A stretch of 64,000 bases of DNA from Filosporella fistucella (GCA_030077755.1 JAQJZZ010000002.1:124001-188000); one strand, 5' to 3'. Numbered from the stretch's first letter, positions 31,690 to 43,203 are shown. The notes: generated by a model from the sequence alone, not told the origin. Made by a program: numbers and translations.

Positions 31690-32531
31690 GGAGCTTCCTA
31701 CGGTTGATTTTGGTTTGTGTTGGAGTTGGAGGGGTACGGGTGGGAGCGAGAGATGTGTCGGCAACGAACATAGTAATGGATTATTCTAGTCAAGATGTCT
31801 GCATGGTTTTCTACCTTAACATAATTAGAATGAGTGATCAAATCTGATATCCGTTTGCGAAGACAATGATTGCCGCTCTGTGCACTGAATGAATGGTGAA
31901 ATGCAACGTATGCGACATGAGGAGGTTGACAATTATCGTGGAAATCCTCCTAGTGTGGACAAACCAACCTGTTAGAAGCTGACTGCTCGAGATTGGATAT
32001 GGCGAAGAATCTACGTAGGAAGTAATGGCATCTCTAGAATGTCAGCAAGTTTTCTTTTTCTAATTGACCCCGGGAGTGTATCCTATATTTAAAAGTATGA
32101 GGAAGGTTGCGACAATTTGGAGATTGGACATAAATGTTAATTGCAGCAACAACCAATTTTACTATTACACCTCCAGCCAAATATGGATTCAAGACGAGAG
32201 ATAAGTCAATCATGGATTATTTTGTATGTGATTGACAAACTGGGAACATTTTTGGGTCGTTTGTCATCGCCCACGGCGCTCGGGTTGAATCCGAGGAAAG
32301 AAATGTACATGATTGGTTGGCTTGTGAATGGCCTCCTGCCTCCACCACTGTGTAGTGGGACAATTTTAAGAGGAGGACATGCGTTTTTAATACCTGAACA
32401 ATAAGCTAGATTTCCTGAATAAAGTACATAAGCACCAACTTTCATATCTCCGTTCTTCAATCTCATCAAAGTTTAACCCCCATAAAACAATCTTCCCCAA
32501 ACTTACCCCGCCAAAACGCCCAGGCATCAAA
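31690..32531. other. Intergenic region
   Basis: About 0.84 kb, AT-rich in its middle part, with no convincing frame. It holds the 3' UTR of the dehydrogenase gene and the promoter of the DUF1349 gene. Nothing else is recognised. Confidence 0.4.
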
Positions 32532-33197
32532 ATGGCAAACACGGTCCCATTCCAAGTTTTCAATTCTTCTCTTCCTCCGCCAAATCATACAAGCTCATCA
32601 TTCTCCCTCACTGCCTCTCCATCAACAGACATCTGGGCTCAACCCTCACCCCTCAAAACACCTTTCAACGCACCTTTAATCTACAAACATATTCCACTCT
32701 CCTCTTTCCTTCGAGCACGAGTCTCTATCTCTATCCCAGAATCTTTCGGACAGGAATACGATCAAGCGGGTTTGATATTCATTTTACCTAGCCTTTCCTC
32801 CAAAAGGGAAGGAGAAGGAGAAGGAGGGGAGGAAAATAGATATAAATGGATCAAGACAGGTATCGAGATAATAAAAGGGAAGAAATGGATTAGTGTCGTA
32901 GCGAAAGATAGCTGGGCTGATTGGAGTATGATTCCTTTCCAAAATAGGGATGAGAAGGAAGGAGAAATTGTCATGGAAATGAAGAAAGTGAAAGGGAAAA
33001 TGTGGGTTTTTAGGGTTGAGATGGGGGAGGAGGGAGAGGAAATGGTGCCGGTTAGAGAGGTTACTTGGGTTTTTGGTGAGGGGGAAGAGGAGAGAGAGGC
33101 TTGGGTGGGTGTTTGGGTTGCGAGACCTAGTTCTGAAGGAGGGGAACTGGGTGTTGCGTTTAGGGGGTGGGAGTTGGAGGGGGAGGGAGATAGGTGA
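32532..33197 (+). CDS. DUF1349-family protein (concanavalin A-like fold)
   Basis: A single 221-aa exon. The segment FGQEYDQAGLIFILP, the later WIKTGIEIIKGKKWISVVAKDSWADWS and the C-terminal aromatic strands are typical of DUF1349, a beta-sandwich family that includes yeast Ree1, linked to regulation of enolase. No signal peptide is visible, so it is probably cytosolic. A Glu/Gly-rich insertion (EGEGEGGEEN) and strongly purine-rich coding sequence in the second half are notable; base use there differs from the pyrimidine-rich first 200 bp. The exact biochemical role of the family is unknown. Confidence 0.75.
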   Translation: MANTVPFQVFNSSLPPPNHTSSSFSLTASPSTDIWAQPSPLKTPFNAPLIYKHIPLSSFLRARVSISIPESFGQEYDQAGLIFILPSLSSKREGEGEGGEENRYKWIKTGIEIIKGKKWISVVAKDSWADWSMIPFQNRDEKEGEIVMEMKKVKGKMWVFRVEMGEEGEEMVPVREVTWVFGEGEEEREAWVGVWVARPSSEGGELGVAFRGWELEGEGDR

Positions 33198-33961
33198 AGA
33201 GGCTGTAGGTATTGGGATGTGAAGTGTAATTGGATTTTATAATCAATCTTTCTATGTCTGGTTCGATATTAAGTTCTTTCCTTGCCAGGACGAAGCCTGA
33301 GTAATGATGCCGAATTAACTGAGACGATCAAAGCTAATGTTGTGATTCGGGATTCACGATGTGACCTGCTTTATAGTATCTTTCCACATGCTCGGGATGA
33401 GGCTGGGGACATGGGTCTTTGGATCCGAAGACCTGGCGGAGGATCGAAACTTCTGCAGCGGAAATAGCATGGAACTGGGTTGGCAACATGAGTTATGAAG
33501 GACGATGCTGCTGGAATAGGAACTGTACCCGTGTTGAGACCTAGAGAGGCATTGAAAGTGCAGCACAGGAACGGAGTGTAGGGTAAAATGTGAGGATGGA
33601 GGAGTGTGATCTAAGCTCGAGCCACAAATACACACATACATATATACGTAATAGTGTATGAGGTTGTTGATAGTGGAATCGTTGATAGTGGTGCGTCGTA
33701 CATTGCAAGAGATTTCTATTAACACAAGAAACATGTATTGGATAATTGGACACTTTTACAGCAGAGAAAAGGACAATAGAAAAGGAGAGCGATTCTCCTT
33801 CCGCGCATGTGGAGAATGGAAGGCACATTATGCCGTAGTAAGTTAATGCGTTTGGATATAGAATATCATTGTCTGTACAAAGATCGGAGAACTGAGTAGA
33901 AGAATGAATGTCCTAGTCTTGTATTTTTTTGAATTCTTATACACTATAGAATACCGAAACA
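33198..33961. other. Convergent intergenic region
   Basis: Between the DUF1349 gene and the SDR gene, which converge. Open frames on both strands are short and overlap each other; none looks like a gene. Confidence 0.4.
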
Positions 33962-35182
33962 TTACATCTTACTTGGCATCCTCATTCCGCCATCCAGCCT
34001 GAGTACAACCCCATTGAGCATGATGTTTTCGATGCTCTGTGTCACTAGCTGAGCGAACTCATGAGGCTTTCCGGGTCTCACTACAAAGTATCAGTCATCA
34101 AATTTCATACCAAATACCTGGACAGGACAACTCACAAGGAAACTCCATAACCCTAGTCAAACTCGCCCTAACCTTGTCACTCATCATAGCAGTCATCCTC
34201 GAATCAAACAAACTCGGCGCAATGGTCACCACTCTAATACCGTATCTGGCCAGGTCTCTTGTCATCGGTAGGGTAAGAGAAGCAATAGCTCCTTTGGAGG
34301 CTGAGTATGCGACTTGACCTGGTTGGCCATCAAATGCCGCTGATGAAGCAACCATTACGACGATGCCTCGCTCGCCATCTGCATCGAGGGGCTCGATTGA
34401 AGCCATGTGAGGGAGGACTTGACGGACGAGATCGATGGTGCCGCGAACATTGACGTTCATGACAAAGTCAAAATCTGAGAGGTCGAAAGGCTTCAGATTT
34501 CGGTCGAGGATCTGGTGTTGTAAGCGTACTGTACATACTGACTTGGTACAAGATTTTGAGGTATTGAAAAGAATTTAGAAAATGATCAACCTATGCCAGC
34601 TATGATACAAGTCAAGTCGCTCCTCTCATTACCGGTATGAGCGGGAGTAAGGGCCAAGTCTCCTCGAGAAGATATCTGGAATTTCACATGCAAGCAAGCC
34701 ACCTCTGCCTTTGATAAGAGATGGCTGATGCATGAAATGAAAATGAATAATCCGAAGAACTCATGAAAACATACAGATCAGGGTAGCAAGATAAGCATGA
34801 AAAGAAAATGAATAGTGAGAAAAACATTTCATACCTTTGCTGGAGTAGACACTCCTGCCGCAGCTATTACCCCTCCAACTTCTTTCCCAGTTTCCTTCAC
34901 CCAAGCCAAAGATCCCTTTACAGCTGCTGCAATACTTTCTGTTTCTAAGACATTTGTCTCAAAGAACTTTGCTTTGCCACCACCAATTTCTTTCACGAGC
35001 TCTTCAGCAAGTTCCTCATTCATATCCAGGATAGCCGCATATCCTCCCGTGCGGCAAATATCCTCGACACATGCTCGACCAAGACCTGATGCTCTTTATC
35101 AGATTAGCACTTATAACTCGAGAAATACAAATAACCAAACTTACCCTCCAGACACAACAAATGTTCTTCCTTCAATCTTCAT
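33962..35182 (-). CDS. Short-chain dehydrogenase, 3-hydroxyacyl-CoA dehydrogenase type 2 / 17beta-HSD10-like
   Basis: Four exons on the minus strand: 35182-35145, 35093-34835, 34511-34136 and 34080-33962, giving 263 aa. Introns are 51, 323 and 55 nt; the second is several times the local norm. Classical SDR motifs are present: the cofactor loop SGGASGLG (formed across intron 1), an acidic residue after the second strand (AAILDM) that favours NAD, NVNVRG, an active-site serine in [14 protein letters not shown] with the Tyr-Lys pair, and [10 protein letters not shown]. The last exon gives [15 protein letters not shown] and ends with [11 protein letters not shown], as in HSD10-like enzymes, which act in mitochondrial fatty-acid and isoleucine breakdown. 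No clear mitochondrial presequence is seen, so substrate and location remain open. Confidence 0.85.
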
Positions 35183-35451
35183 TTTGATATTTGCAAAAGA
35201 GGAATTTCTGCTCCGAGAACTGAATGCTGCTAACTTTCATTATGCCTCGGCTCGAATTCGGGCTATCCAGCTGCTCCCCAGGTGGCGCCTTTCCTCATTC
35301 AGCAAGCGCCGGCATGCCACCTGCAAAGGCCGACCAGATAAGACATCGCGCATCAACTTCAACAACAAGGATAACGACAAGAAAATGAAGGCCGTTGCTT
35401 GAAAATACAACCAACAATATTGGCTAAGGAAGCAATAAAGCAGATATCAAG

Positions 35452-36540
35452 ATGGTGCGGCCAAGAGGATCGTCGGCGGCGAGTGAGGACTCGGAGCGGA
35501 CCGCACGCGATCAGGTTTGTTGTCTGAGACACGAGATTCGAAAGTATACTGATGGGAATAGGAACTAGGAAGCATGTATGATTACCTGGCGAAAATCATC
35601 TTACTTGGTCCTAGTGGGAGTGGAAAGTATGTAATATGTCCCGCATGATGCGAATCTAGCTAATTTTCCCAGGTCTTGTTTGTTGCACCGCTTTGTCAAA
35701 AATGAATGGCGCATCCTCTCTTCACAAACCATCGGCGTCGAGTTCGCAAGCAAAATCATTAGAGTTGGATCGGGAAATAGGAGAAAACGCATAAAATTGC
35801 AGCTATGGGATACTGCAGGGACTGAGCGTTTCCGATCTGTCTCGAGATCATATTACCGTGGTGCGGCTGGTGCGATTTTGGTCTACGATATTACTTCCCA
35901 TAATACCTTCACTGCGCTCCCATCCTTTATGAACGATGCTCGAGCACTGGCTTCACCAAACCTTACATTGCTGCTAGCTGGAAACAAGGTGGATTTGGCA
36001 GACAGCGGAACATTGATCGATGCGGGCTTACCGCCTGCTACACCTTCAAGTATAAGTTCTAAGAACTCTTCGTTCCCCTTTAACGCCGGCACCTCAGCAC
36101 CCTCTACATCCGGCAATCTTGGTCTCGGCGCACAATTACGAGCTACAGTAGCACCAGATGGACGAGAGGTATCCGCTGAGGAAGCATCTAAATGGGCATC
36201 TGCAAACAATATTCCAGTTTCGGTCGAGGTATCTGCTCTCAGCGGCGAGAACGTGGACGATATTTTTGGGAGACTGGCAAGAATGATTTTGACGAAGATC
36301 GAGCTGGGGGAGATAGATCCTGATGATCCTATGAGTGGTATTCAATATGGAGATGGAGGTTGGGGAGGTGAAGATGGAGCAAGTGTGAAGAGTGGGATTA
36401 CAGAGGATGGGAATAGAGGGGGAGCGAGGAGGCGAAAGAAGAAGGGATGGATGGGAGGAGGTACTATTGGTGGGATGAGGGAATGGGAGGAAGTTTTCAC
36501 GTTGAGTGGGAGCCGCAGAAGAACTGGAGGCTGCTGCTAA
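35452..36540 (+). CDS. Rab4-like small GTPase with altered switch II
   Basis: Three exons, 35452-35514, 35562-35626 and 35673-36540, with introns of 47 and 46 nt, give 331 aa, long for a Rab. Rab4-group proteins control recycling from early endosomes. Seen: P-loop GPSGSGKS (residues about 37-44, formed across intron 2), switch I TIGVEFASK, WDTAG then TERF, FRSVSRSYYRGAAGAILVYD, NKVDL, a SAL (not SAK) G5 motif, and a C-terminal GGCC double-cysteine prenylation site. The glutamine that activates water in nearly all Rabs (DTAGQERF) is Thr93 here. An insertion of about 50 S/T/P/A-rich residues follows NKVDL, and a basic RRRKKK stretch precedes the tail. The gene is divergent from the SDR gene, 269 bp apart. 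Confidence 0.88.
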
Positions 36541-37047
36541 CTGGAATTGGGTGCTTTCTTTCTGTTAATATTTGCGGCATGGCGTTTGGGATCGACATAG
36601 ACAGCGACGCATTTGCTGCAAGTTTTTCTTCAGTGTTGATATGTTAGATTACTATAATAATTGTACACTGTTTTCTGCAGCCCTGGTACGTTGCCAGACA
36701 TGGGTTTCAGATGCGGTTCATTCTACACTCATGAGAATGAACATCGACGACTTCGTGGATGATTTCTTTCAGATCTTTAACATTCTGCCCTTGTCAATCA
36801 GACCGTGTGTATAGTTGCCACGGACTGTTGTCTGCTCCATTCCAGCATGTTGATTTAGTGATCAATGAGTTTTGGGTTGTTATATCCAGCTGATGAGCGT
36901 TGAATTACTACAGCATGTATGCTTTGGAGAAATTTATACTATTGGCTGACTCTTTATGGGTGTCACTTTGATGTGCTTTGAATGAGAGGCAAGATGCAAA
37001 TATTCCTGTTATCTCATATACATTGATATCTGGAATCAAGTACTAGT
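36541..37047. other. Convergent intergenic region
   Basis: About 0.5 kb between the Rab gene and the converging hypothetical gene. No gene-like frame or structured element. Confidence 0.4.
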
Positions 37048-37951
37048 CTACTCGTACAAATTTCCACCCATCTCGACATACTTAATCGCAATCTCTGCGC
37101 ATTCATCCAGCTTCTCAAGTATAGTGGAAAAGTAAAGCTGGTCCTCCTTCTGAAGCAGGAGCCAACTCAAGTTTCCATACGCCAAGTCTTCCTCGATCTC
37201 CTCGTCCGTCGCCTTAGCCAGCTCCTCGTCACATTTTGCTACAAGGCCCCTGAAATAAGCGGAAATGGCCTGGAGGAGGTACCATTTCCGACCGCGAGGG
37301 ATTTCCATGGTGAGACCACGAGCGAAGGCTTCAGCACGCTCTATTGTCTCTTCTGGTGTATACTTGAACTCTACAGTTTGCTTGACGTTCTGGTAGTAGT
37401 TGACAGTCTTGAAGATGATACTATGCGCTCTCTGTTCGTCTTTCTTGGCTCTCTGAGGAGAAAAGTTAGAAAGTGATTCTATGATGATGGGGAATCAATC
37501 AAACTTACCAAATGCTCAAAGGCACTGAGAAAGGAGAGGATATCAAGGCGTTTCACCAAGAAGGTCCAGCCACGAGGGTTCAAGGGTGTGTGAAGTGGAG
37601 GCTTTGCGGGTTGTGCGCTTGACTCAGCGACCATTTTGGCTTTTGGTGGTGCTGGAATTGGAACCTCATCGCGGTAGAAGGACTCTGGATGCAGACGATT
37701 GGTGACGCGGGGTGGTGAAAGCGGAGCAGTCCCGGCGCTCGCTGAAGAGGGTTTAGAACTGGTGGACGTTGCGGGCGATGGATTTGATGGGTCTCCTGAG
37801 CACCATTAGTATTTTCTGTGAAAGCTCGATTGGGAACGCGCAAAAGAGAGATTGTGCAAGATCGAGATCGATAAGGTGAAAGGGAGAACGTACTGTCAGA
37901 CTCCCAGGCGTGATAGTCCATGTGCATACTGTCGTCAATCTGCAGCGCCAT
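37048..37951 (-). CDS. Conserved-looking hypothetical protein, three exons
   Basis: Minus-strand exons 37951-37894, 37795-37509 and 37452-37048 join in frame over introns of 98 and 56 nt (GTACGT and GTAAGT donors) to give 249 aa. Residues 1-100 are S/P-rich and probably disordered. The remainder is a helical domain with RGWTFLVKRLDILSFLSAF, IIFKTVNYYQNVKQTVEF, then KWYLLQAISAYFRGLVAKCD and an acidic helix pair before YVEMGGNLYE at the C-terminus. No signal peptide or membrane segment is seen. The compact helical part looks like an adaptor or complex subunit, but I do not recognise it. Confidence 0.7.
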
Positions 37952-39854
37952 TGCTGAATCAGTATGCTGCCAAATATCGCCTTTGATCTAAGCTTTAGTT
38001 TGTGGGATTGAAGAACAGCTGTTCCCAACCTGAAGGTTGTTACGTTGAATTTGCTCAGCAGAAGGTTCACATACATCAACACGAACTCTCCTAACATTGT
38101 TGCGACTCACCGTTTATTTCACGTGAACTTCGGGACTGGAGGTGCAAGATGTTCAATTGCAATGCCTGGAGAGCTTCGAGTACGTTTCCGGCAGATGATC
38201 TTGAGCAGATATTTTAATGACTGGGCTGTTTGGACATCGGGACATCGAAAGCTGGAGTTGCAGCTGTAGCGGCGGAGAGTTGCACAATTCTGATCCAGTA
38301 TAGAATTTCAATCAGCTTTTCGATTATTGTATAAATTTCCCTTCATATTGAATTCTGTTTTGAATCATTCAAATTTTTTCTTGACTTGTGTCATTCAACT
38401 CCTGGACTGTCCCAAGAGCAACCTCTATTTAGGTTGCCCAGATTCTCTACTATCCGAATCTACAATCTAGTATGTGACGAGTCTACGAGTGCAAATCTAT
38501 ATGACCTACCTGATTTCAGGCTCGCGCCTAAATAGACATCACCTGGGCGAACGTTGATGGGCATTTGGCGCTTGGAGCTCTCAATGAATGGAAGCTTTTT
38601 GATGCCGTCGTATCCCCAGACTTCGTTGTCGAGCATAGAAAGTGTACCACTATTTTGCTGCGTATACGCTCCGCCAACGAAATACATCATCGTTACTTGC
38701 CCTGTCCTTCCGAAAATCCACCCTCGATCCTTGCGTTGGCTCCATCTTCGTCTTCACACAAGGTTTTTTTTTTGCTATCGTGGTAGCCCGTTGGAAGATC
38801 TTGAAAGAAAAGATCGATATAACGGCTCTCCCCTTCGTTTTCGGATTCGTCAGGGTGAAAGAGGAGGTCGTTCGAAGCCCTTTCGATCAATTGTATCTTG
38901 CCAAACGCCAAGGAACTCTAGCTTCAATTATTAGTGGAGTAACTTTAACTACTATGTTAGTGGAGTAGTTTAAATACTATGAAACTTGTATACTCAAACA
39001 AATTCCGCGTCGTTCAGGTACTATGCAGAGGTGATAAGCAAGTCAAGATACAGCATACTAGAAATTCCCTCTATTTTGGCAGTAGCTGGATAGACATAAC
39101 CTACTAGGCGTATGACACAATACCAAACATGCAAAATCCACTTCATTAGCCCAGCAAAGAATAGCTAGAACTTCAAGTATTTCCCCCCTAAATTCGATAT
39201 TGTTTCTTCTCTTTGCTCTGACTGATTTGCAACCGGGTTTACGGCCGATTTCTCAGCAAGTATTCTGGTTCAAAGTATTATATAGTTACCAATCTTGAGG
39301 GTGGCGTGACTAAATCAGCAAGACCAACTATTCAATCAGTTCGACCACCCATAATCACGCCAGACTCCAGCATCCCATGTGGGGTTCCTTGCTGGGTTCC
39401 TCTCCAGGTGTTCAGCCTGCTCCACCTGCTGTAGCATCTCTCAAGCCGTCTATCCCTGCGTGACTATCTGGCGCACAACTTCAATCTCGTTAATCTGGAA
39501 TAAGCTTCTTTCTTCCAAACGCACAATATTCAGAGCCGGTATGGCTCTTTGCCATCTATACAAAGGAAGAAGCGAATTTAGACGAAAAGTTCAGGGGTAC
39601 ACGTGATACGATATCAACCTTCAGGTTAGAATAGAGCCTCCTTGCATTTGATCTAAATACTAGAGGATGATATGGTCTCTAGTGTGCCTAAGCACTCTTC
39701 AGATATCAGCGAAGCTATGTCGGACTGCATGGAGTAACTCCTCTCAGGAAGCTACCCTCTAAATAGTTGTACAAGTGTGATCACCAAGAGATCGTCTAAC
39801 TGTACATGTTCTACACCATCTAAGCTGGAATCTGCCTTGAATTCCAACCCCTTT
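37952..39854. other. Intergenic region with coding-like debris
   Basis: About 1.9 kb. On the minus strand at about 38,700-38,920 a frame reads an acidic, protein-like segment (GKIQLIERASNDLLFHPDE) that ends shortly after a 10-base adenine run (complement of 38764-38773). A second frame at 38,460-38,700 continues with VGGAYTQQNSGTLSMLDNE. They cannot be joined by a plausible intron and may be remains of one gene. Positions 38,970-39,854 show nothing. Confidence 0.35.
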
Positions 39855-40997
39855 TTATATCCATGTTGGTCCTTTCGCATCCGATTCATCCGAGTGCGAC
39901 CACTCTGATTCGGATTCGGATTCTTCCGCATTCCATTTGTCTGGTTGCAATCCGTACAGAGTTTGATCTATTGGCAAATCTTGACGTACTTTTACCCTGC
40001 GGGCTAACAGCTTACCACCTACAGGAGATTTGACCTCCTTTCTGGCCTTCTCTGCGAGTTCATCAACATAACTCGAGTGCCGCTGGCGGAACAATTCTGT
40101 CATGTCTCTTGGTGGTAGCCGATTCCCTTGCCCATCATCATGATACGGTCCTATAATGAACCGAATCTTCTTCGAATTCGTTTGCGGTTTGACAACTATT
40201 CCTGATAACGCTGGCAAAGATGCTAACATGATATCTGGCCGTAGATGTGGGGTCTCATTGATAATCCCCTTCAGAGATGCCTCCGTTACCGGGACATTCC
40301 ATGCGAATCCCAATGTACTGCTGTATAATTGGAATTCAGCATGCCTTCTCGAAGCCAATATATGCCATGCGCACCACATGGCTTGCTTATATGCTTCCCG
40401 ACCACTTTGCACATCGAGCAGTACTTCCCTGCTGGACCTATGTTCCGCCATGTTGCTGCCCGACCGGCCTAATACTCCCATGGGACCATATTCTTGATCA
40501 ATCTTTTCCAGTCTGTACTGCGGTCGTATGTAGTCTAGTGGTGAAGGGTCCATGGGATAAAGTATAACACCGGGCCTCAAGTAGTGCTGTAGAGCACCTC
40601 TGACGGTTACAGTGCGCTTGCTACTCAAATCTCCAAGATAGAGATCGATTTTAATGCGCGAAGGATATAGTAGTGCTCCTAAGGAATGGTATGTCGCATC
40701 ATTGGGTATGAAGCCAGCGTTTCTTGAGAAGGTCGCTCTCATCAGGCGAATGAACCGACATTGTGGTCGAGTCTGACGGCGAAAGGAAGGGGTGAAGAGT
40801 TTTCGAAGACTAGCGTCGTGTTTGAAGAGGGTCATGACATCGTGGGTCGGGTCGTAGAACTCGTGGGACTGATCGCGAGTGTTGCGCTGTAAGAGCTGGA
40901 TCGATGCCAAAAAAGAAGTGGTGTTACCTTCGCGCTTGAAGGCCTGTTCAGCGTGTTGGCTGAATTGATGACTAAGCACAAATATTTTACTTTTCAC
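39855..40997 (-). CDS. Hypothetical protein, 5' end unresolved
   Basis: A long minus-strand frame ends at TAG 39855-39857 and stays open to about 41,018. It has no ATG before 40835. Either the protein starts at 40835 (326 aa) or a short upstream exon is spliced in, for instance at the TTAG acceptor just inside 40977. Protein-like sequence upstream of 40835 (NTRDQSHEFYDPTHD) favours a missing exon. The product is soluble and basic in its first half, with GALLYPSRIKIDLYLGDL, KQAMWCAWHILASRRHAEF and KKIRFIIGPYHDDGQGNR, and ends in an acidic serine-rich tail (ESESESEWSHSDESD). No family is recognised. A perfect double E-box palindrome sits at its 5' end. Confidence 0.6.
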   Translation of the reverse strand: MKSKIFVLSHQFSQHAEQAFKREGNTTSFLASIQLLQRNTRDQSHEFYDPTHDVMTLFKHDASLRKLFTPSFRRQTRPQCRFIRLMRATFSRNAGFIPNDATYHSLGALLYPSRIKIDLYLGDLSSKRTVTVRGALQHYLRPGVILYPMDPSPLDYIRPQYRLEKIDQEYGPMGVLGRSGSNMAEHRSSREVLLDVQSGREAYKQAMWCAWHILASRRHAEFQLYSSTLGFAWNVPVTEASLKGIINETPHLRPDIMLASLPALSGIVVKPQTNSKKIRFIIGPYHDDGQGNRLPPRDMTELFRQRHSSYVDELAEKARKEVKSPVGGKLLARRVKVRQDLPIDQTLYGLQPDKWNAEESESESEWSHSDESDAKGPTWI

Positions 40998-41008
40998 GTG
41001 CGCACGTG
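40995..41008. promoter_or_regulatory. Double E-box palindrome CACGTGCGCACGTG
   Basis: Two CACGTG hexamers spaced by CG form a perfect 14-bp palindrome directly at the 5' end of the preceding minus-strand frame. Paired E-boxes are a typical arrangement for bHLH dimers. This position suggests promoter or 5' UTR rather than coding sequence. Confidence 0.4.
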
Positions 41009-42654
41009 TCGTGGTAGGCGGACCTCCAGGCTACGCTCTTATCATGTCTCAATATTGAGCATCGTTTCGATCCTTGAGACAGTCTACCTTTTGATGAACT
41101 TCTGTTTATGTTATGAGTATAACGTTACGATATCCCTCGGCTTTGGCAATCTTCCCATGCGTTTACGTTGTTGTTCAAATTCTACAATCCGATCAATTTA
41201 GTTGTTGCTAGGCATTCTCAAGTGAGTACTATGATCGTTTTCTTAGCAATGTATATCGCACTTAGTATGCATACAGCGCATTTAAATTCAGGTCGGGAAG
41301 TCTGTGAAACTATGCATTTCCCGCTCGCCAGGGTTTATAGTGGCCAGCGTCCGCCTGCTGCCACATTACACCATTCTATACTTGCCTGAATCTCCGAAGC
41401 CCAATACGGAGAATAAGGGCAAGAGGCGATAAATTGAGCAAGGACTCCGAGATACTACTATAGCCCAGGCTCCCTGCCTTGAGGGAACTATTCACATAAG
41501 CAGGTCGTCACATTTTATGATGGGAATCACTCCCAACAGCATCAGGCTCTCACAGTTTGCTGACGTCCATCACTCCTTTGCTCAAATATCCGAGAAGATT
41601 ACTGCCTTCTGCGATCAGTCACAGAAGAACCTGAGGAAGTTAGGAGATGCGCAAACTGTCTTCGCCGCACATTCCACCCAGATAGCTCGATCGGGTAGGT
41701 AGATTTGGCCTGCGACTCAAGGACATCCTCTACTGGCGTTGCGAGCACAGCATGAAATCTGGAGGTCTATGGGGCAAGCTGCCAATGGCTGTCATGAAAC
41801 CTCTACCTTCTTGCTAGCTCTGAGATGGCTAATATTATCGTCTTCTCCCTGTCTCCTCTGAAAGGTAATCGCTGATGCTTCATTTCTGTATACTTATCAC
41901 GCCTTTGCTTCGAGCTGCAGAATGTGAGGTTCCACCATCTTGTCAGAAGTTATGGCGTCCCGTAGCGTTTTGTCGCCGCAATACATCACAAAATACAACA
42001 CCTTCTGGGTTGAGGGATGTACAGATGAGTTTCAATGCTCTGAGATCTCGTCCTCGCTTTCAACTGGAGCCGGTTGGCAGATTTTATAAAAGCTCCAGCA
42101 GCGTTTCCGGAATCGATTTCGTGAGGATGGACATGAAGAGATCCCTTCAAACCTTTGTGTTGATTTGACTCCCTCCTCATTCCACGGCTATCCTATTGAT
42201 TGAGAGAATCAATGGCGACAAGCCTCTTCTCTGACAGTTTGGTACAACCAGGATTGCTTGCCCGATGCAATTAGAATGGGTCAAGCTTGAGATTCTGGTT
42301 CTACGACTGATGTTTACGAGTTTTATCAGGACCCAGACCCCTTAGCTAGTACGGGGGACACAAAGCTCGAGCTTTCGACTTCTAGCTTGGGATTGAACTG
42401 CTGCGAAGCAATTGGGAGGCCTAATTTGGTGTCTCGGAGAAGCTGCTGGATCAATCAGCGGGAACCATAAAGTTTCAGACTCCAAAATTCTCGAGTGCGA
42501 TTTCACTCAACCACTGACCCTGCGACATGCGAAGAATTTGCAGACTTGGGCAGCGACCTCCACATCTCCAATCAATCGAAGTGGGCTGCTAAGAGCATCG
42601 TATGAGAGTTGAGAAAGTGCATAGCGCCCGAAGACACACCGACGATAAATTAGA
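41009..42654. other. Intergenic region
   Basis: About 1.6 kb with short, non-overlapping open frames of 60-97 codons and no splice pattern that links them. No recognised element. Confidence 0.35.
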
Positions 42655-43203
42655 ATGTTCTTTTTGGGGTGTTGGAGATATCTAGACATGTCAAAATACC
42701 CTCAGTGTGGATTATTTCTCGCCGAGGTCAAAGGCTGCCGGCTCATCGGTAAACCAACCATCGCCTTCAAAGCCCGATATGTTAAAGGGTGGAGGGGGAG
42801 CTTAGAGTTCAACAGAGGCTTAGCAAGTTACCAGACACCAGGGAGATCTTTTATCCATATCCCTGTCCTCGAATTTTCCGGCAACTCTTCGTCATCATCA
42901 CTCAAAATCAACGCCATGAAAGCCACAATTATGTGCATTCCGGGCCTTTTGCGGACCCCAATCACAGCGGGATATCTCCGCAAATATCTCAACTTACCAG
43001 TGGGTACTGATTTTTTTAAGCTGTGGAGTTGTTGGAGTAGTGGGGTATCATTGCACGCGGCAGGGGTGGAATATCAGATGAACAAATTTCATCTGGTCAA
43101 TGCAAAAATTCGATATGAAAAGGAATTGAAAAAGAGGGTCAAGCTTCTCCATGAGAGCAATCCCCAAGGTATATTTCCGATAACTCGGGAAGCTTTTACT
43201 TGA
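42655..43203 (+). CDS. Orphan open reading frame of 182 codons
   Basis: An uninterrupted frame from ATG 42655 to TGA 43201-43203. The product is basic, with no signal peptide, membrane helix or known motif; the C-terminal part is a lysine-rich helix (KIRYEKELKKRVKLL). A second in-frame ATG gives MSKYPQCGLF at residue 12. No intron signals or upstream elements add support. It may be an orphan gene or a chance frame. Confidence 0.25.
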   Translation: MFFLGCWRYLDMSKYPQCGLFLAEVKGCRLIGKPTIAFKARYVKGWRGSLEFNRGLASYQTPGRSFIHIPVLEFSGNSSSSSLKINAMKATIMCIPGLLRTPITAGYLRKYLNLPVGTDFFKLWSCWSSGVSLHAAGVEYQMNKFHLVNAKIRYEKELKKRVKLLHESNPQGIFPITREAFT

